Assembly (NCBI GenBank): GCA_937927795.1
Contig: CALBSF010000341.1
Location: 1 to 6,722 of the forward strand
DNA from: an uncultured Rickettsiales bacterium
GTDB taxonomy: Bacteria > Pseudomonadota > Alphaproteobacteria > Rickettsiales > UBA1997
Length of the DNA: 6,722 nt
Direction: 5' to 3'
Shown here piece after piece: positions 5,833-6,722 of this stretch (position 1 is its first letter; every line of letters starts with the position of its first letter). Below the pieces are notes generated by a model. It saw nothing but the letters and a program-made list of their open reading frames with translations, did not search any database and had not been told where the DNA came from. The position numbers and the translations under genes are program-made.

Positions 5833-6570
5833 GTGTTATTTTTTCAAAAAAATAAAAATAAATTAAAAGATCTGCAAATTCCATCTCACATAGCAATCAT
5901 TATGGATGGCAATTCGCGCTGGGCTAAGGCAAGAAAATTACCTACTTCACTTGGTCATAAAATTGGCTCAGAAAATGTTAGAAAAATTGCGGAAAGTTGT
6001 ATTGAAATTGGGGTGAAATATTTAACCGTTTATGCTTTTTCTTCTGAAAATTGGGATCGTCCAAAAAATGAAGTTGAATATTTGATGGATTTGCTTGACG
6101 AATATTTAGAAAAAGAAACTGTGGCACTAATCAAAAAAGGTGTAAAAATTCTAATTTCTGGAGACTTAACAAAACTTAGATCTTCAACCAAAGAAAAAAT
6201 TAAACATATTGAAGAAATTACAAAAAATAACGGTTCTTTAACCCTGAATGTTGCCTTTAGTTATGGCGCGAGGCAAGAAATTATTGATGCAACAAAAAAA
6301 ATAGCTCTTGCAGTTAAAGATGGTGATATTAGTGTTGAAAAAATAGATGAAGAGTTGTTTAGTCAAAATCTTTATCAAAAAGATATTCCTGATCCAGATC
6401 TTTTAATTAGAACTGCTGGGGATTTTCGCTTGAGTAATTTTTTACTTTGGCAAATGGCTTATACAGAGCTTTATTTTTCTAAAGTTTTTTGGCCAGATTT
6501 TAACAAAAAACATTTAATTTTAGCAATTATTGATTTTAACAATCGTGAGAGAAGATATGGTAAAAGGTAA
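5833..6570 (+). CDS. uppS: Undecaprenyl diphosphate synthase (cis-prenyltransferase)
   Basis: UppS condenses eight isopentenyl diphosphates onto farnesyl diphosphate to make the C55 lipid carrier for peptidoglycan and surface polysaccharides, at the cytoplasmic membrane. The catalytic block HIAIIMDGNSRWAK (19-32) holds Asp25, equivalent to E. coli Asp26. Further signatures are GHKIG (41-45), LTVYAFSSENWDRP (64-77), LNVAFSYGARQEI (138-150), and PDPDLLIRTAGDFRLSNFLLW (187-207) with Arg193, Arg199 and Ser201 for pyrophosphate binding, then Glu212 in TELYF and WPDF. All match E. coli numbering minus one. The common RTSGE/RTGGE reads RTAGD here, a conservative change. The product is 245 residues with a GTG start at 5833, 2 nt after frr, giving tight coupling; the next ATG-type option would cut into the core. 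A following gene overlaps its 3' end by 14 nt. Confidence 0.96.
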   Translation: MLFFQKNKNKLKDLQIPSHIAIIMDGNSRWAKARKLPTSLGHKIGSENVRKIAESCIEIGVKYLTVYAFSSENWDRPKNEVEYLMDLLDEYLEKETVALIKKGVKILISGDLTKLRSSTKEKIKHIEEITKNNGSLTLNVAFSYGARQEIIDATKKIALAVKDGDISVEKIDEELFSQNLYQKDIPDPDLLIRTAGDFRLSNFLLWQMAYTELYFSKVFWPDFNKKHLILAIIDFNNRERRYGKR

Positions 6571-6722
6571 GGAATTAGCGCAAAAAATCTTAAAAACAAC
6601 TCAAGATTTTGCAGAAAAAGTTATTATGAAAATGGTTGATTTTGTAAATGATTCCATTCCCGAAAAGCAGGTGTTTCTTACGGTTACCGCACCAGGTTTT
6701 ACTGGTTCGGGCGCTGTTAATA
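6557..6722 (+). CDS. Unidentified gene, N-terminal part only
   Basis: An open frame from ATG 6557 to the window end encodes 55 residues and overlaps the uppS 3' end by 14 nt in another frame, suggesting translational coupling. GAGAGAAG (6547-6554) just before the ATG resembles a Shine-Dalgarno, though it also encodes part of uppS. The first 35 residues form a likely amphipathic, Lys-rich helix; then VFLTVTAPGFTGSGAVN (39-55) looks like a beta-strand leading into a Gly-rich loop, reminiscent of the phosphate-binding loops of sulfotransferase-like or P-loop proteins. It is not CdsA, the hydrophobic protein often encoded after uppS. The function cannot be assigned from this fragment; the loop reading is speculative. 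Confidence 0.55.
   Translation, partial: MVKGKELAQKILKTTQDFAEKVIMKMVDFVNDSIPEKQVFLTVTAPGFTGSGAVN

Noticed and set aside
1..6722. CRISPR arrays, tRNA or rRNA genes, and insertion sequence transposases
   Set aside because: No regularly spaced direct repeats, cloverleaf-like sequence or transposase motifs were seen on either strand.

Overview
The window is an AT-rich bacterial chromosome segment carrying the conserved translation and cell-envelope cluster rpsB - tsf - pyrH - frr - uppS, all on the + strand (2378-6570). The low GC content, the gene order and a small two-helix membrane protein that resembles the alphaproteobacterial DUF6111 family (tentative) suggest an alphaproteobacterium, probably Rickettsiales- or Holosporales-like and host-associated. 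No rRNA or other direct taxonomic marker is present, so this placement is an inference.

Region 1 (about 1-720) looks like a rearrangement scar. A minus-strand coding fragment runs off the left edge. It meets a plus-strand fragment of a family-4 glycosyltransferase at a perfect 17-bp inverted repeat (167-205). The glycosyltransferase fragment lacks its N-terminal start region and its whole C-terminal nucleotide-sugar-binding half, and is overlapped at its end by an unassigned minus-strand ORF.

Region 2 (775-1896) holds the most interesting gene: a 373-residue protein of no family I can name outright. It shows a His110 / Asp125 / Cys167-Gly pattern, with spacing like that of clan CE cysteine proteases and acetyltransferases (Ulp1/SENP, YopJ, bacterial deubiquitinases). 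It ends in Cys-Ala-Ile-Leu, a eukaryotic-type CaaX prenylation box, after a flexible Arg/Pro-rich tail. My hypothesis is a secreted effector that host prenyltransferases anchor to host membranes. A small two-helix membrane protein (1959-2225) follows.

Region 3 (2222-6570) is the housekeeping cluster. A good sigma70-type promoter (TTGAAA, 16 bp, TATAAT) overlaps the end of the small membrane gene and would give rpsB a leader of about 120 nt. Ribosomal protein S2 and EF-Ts serve translation, UMP kinase serves pyrimidine nucleotide supply, RRF recycles ribosomes, and UppS makes the undecaprenyl carrier lipid. pyrH-frr-uppS are tightly packed (gaps of 11 and 2 nt). The rpsB-tsf and tsf-pyrH gaps each contain a palindromic repeat, of two different kinds. 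The start codons of the housekeeping genes have no recognisable Shine-Dalgarno sequence.

Region 4 (6557-6722) is the start of an unrecognised gene overlapping the end of uppS by 14 nt, where cdsA often sits in related genomes. It has a Gly-rich loop-like motif and continues past the window.
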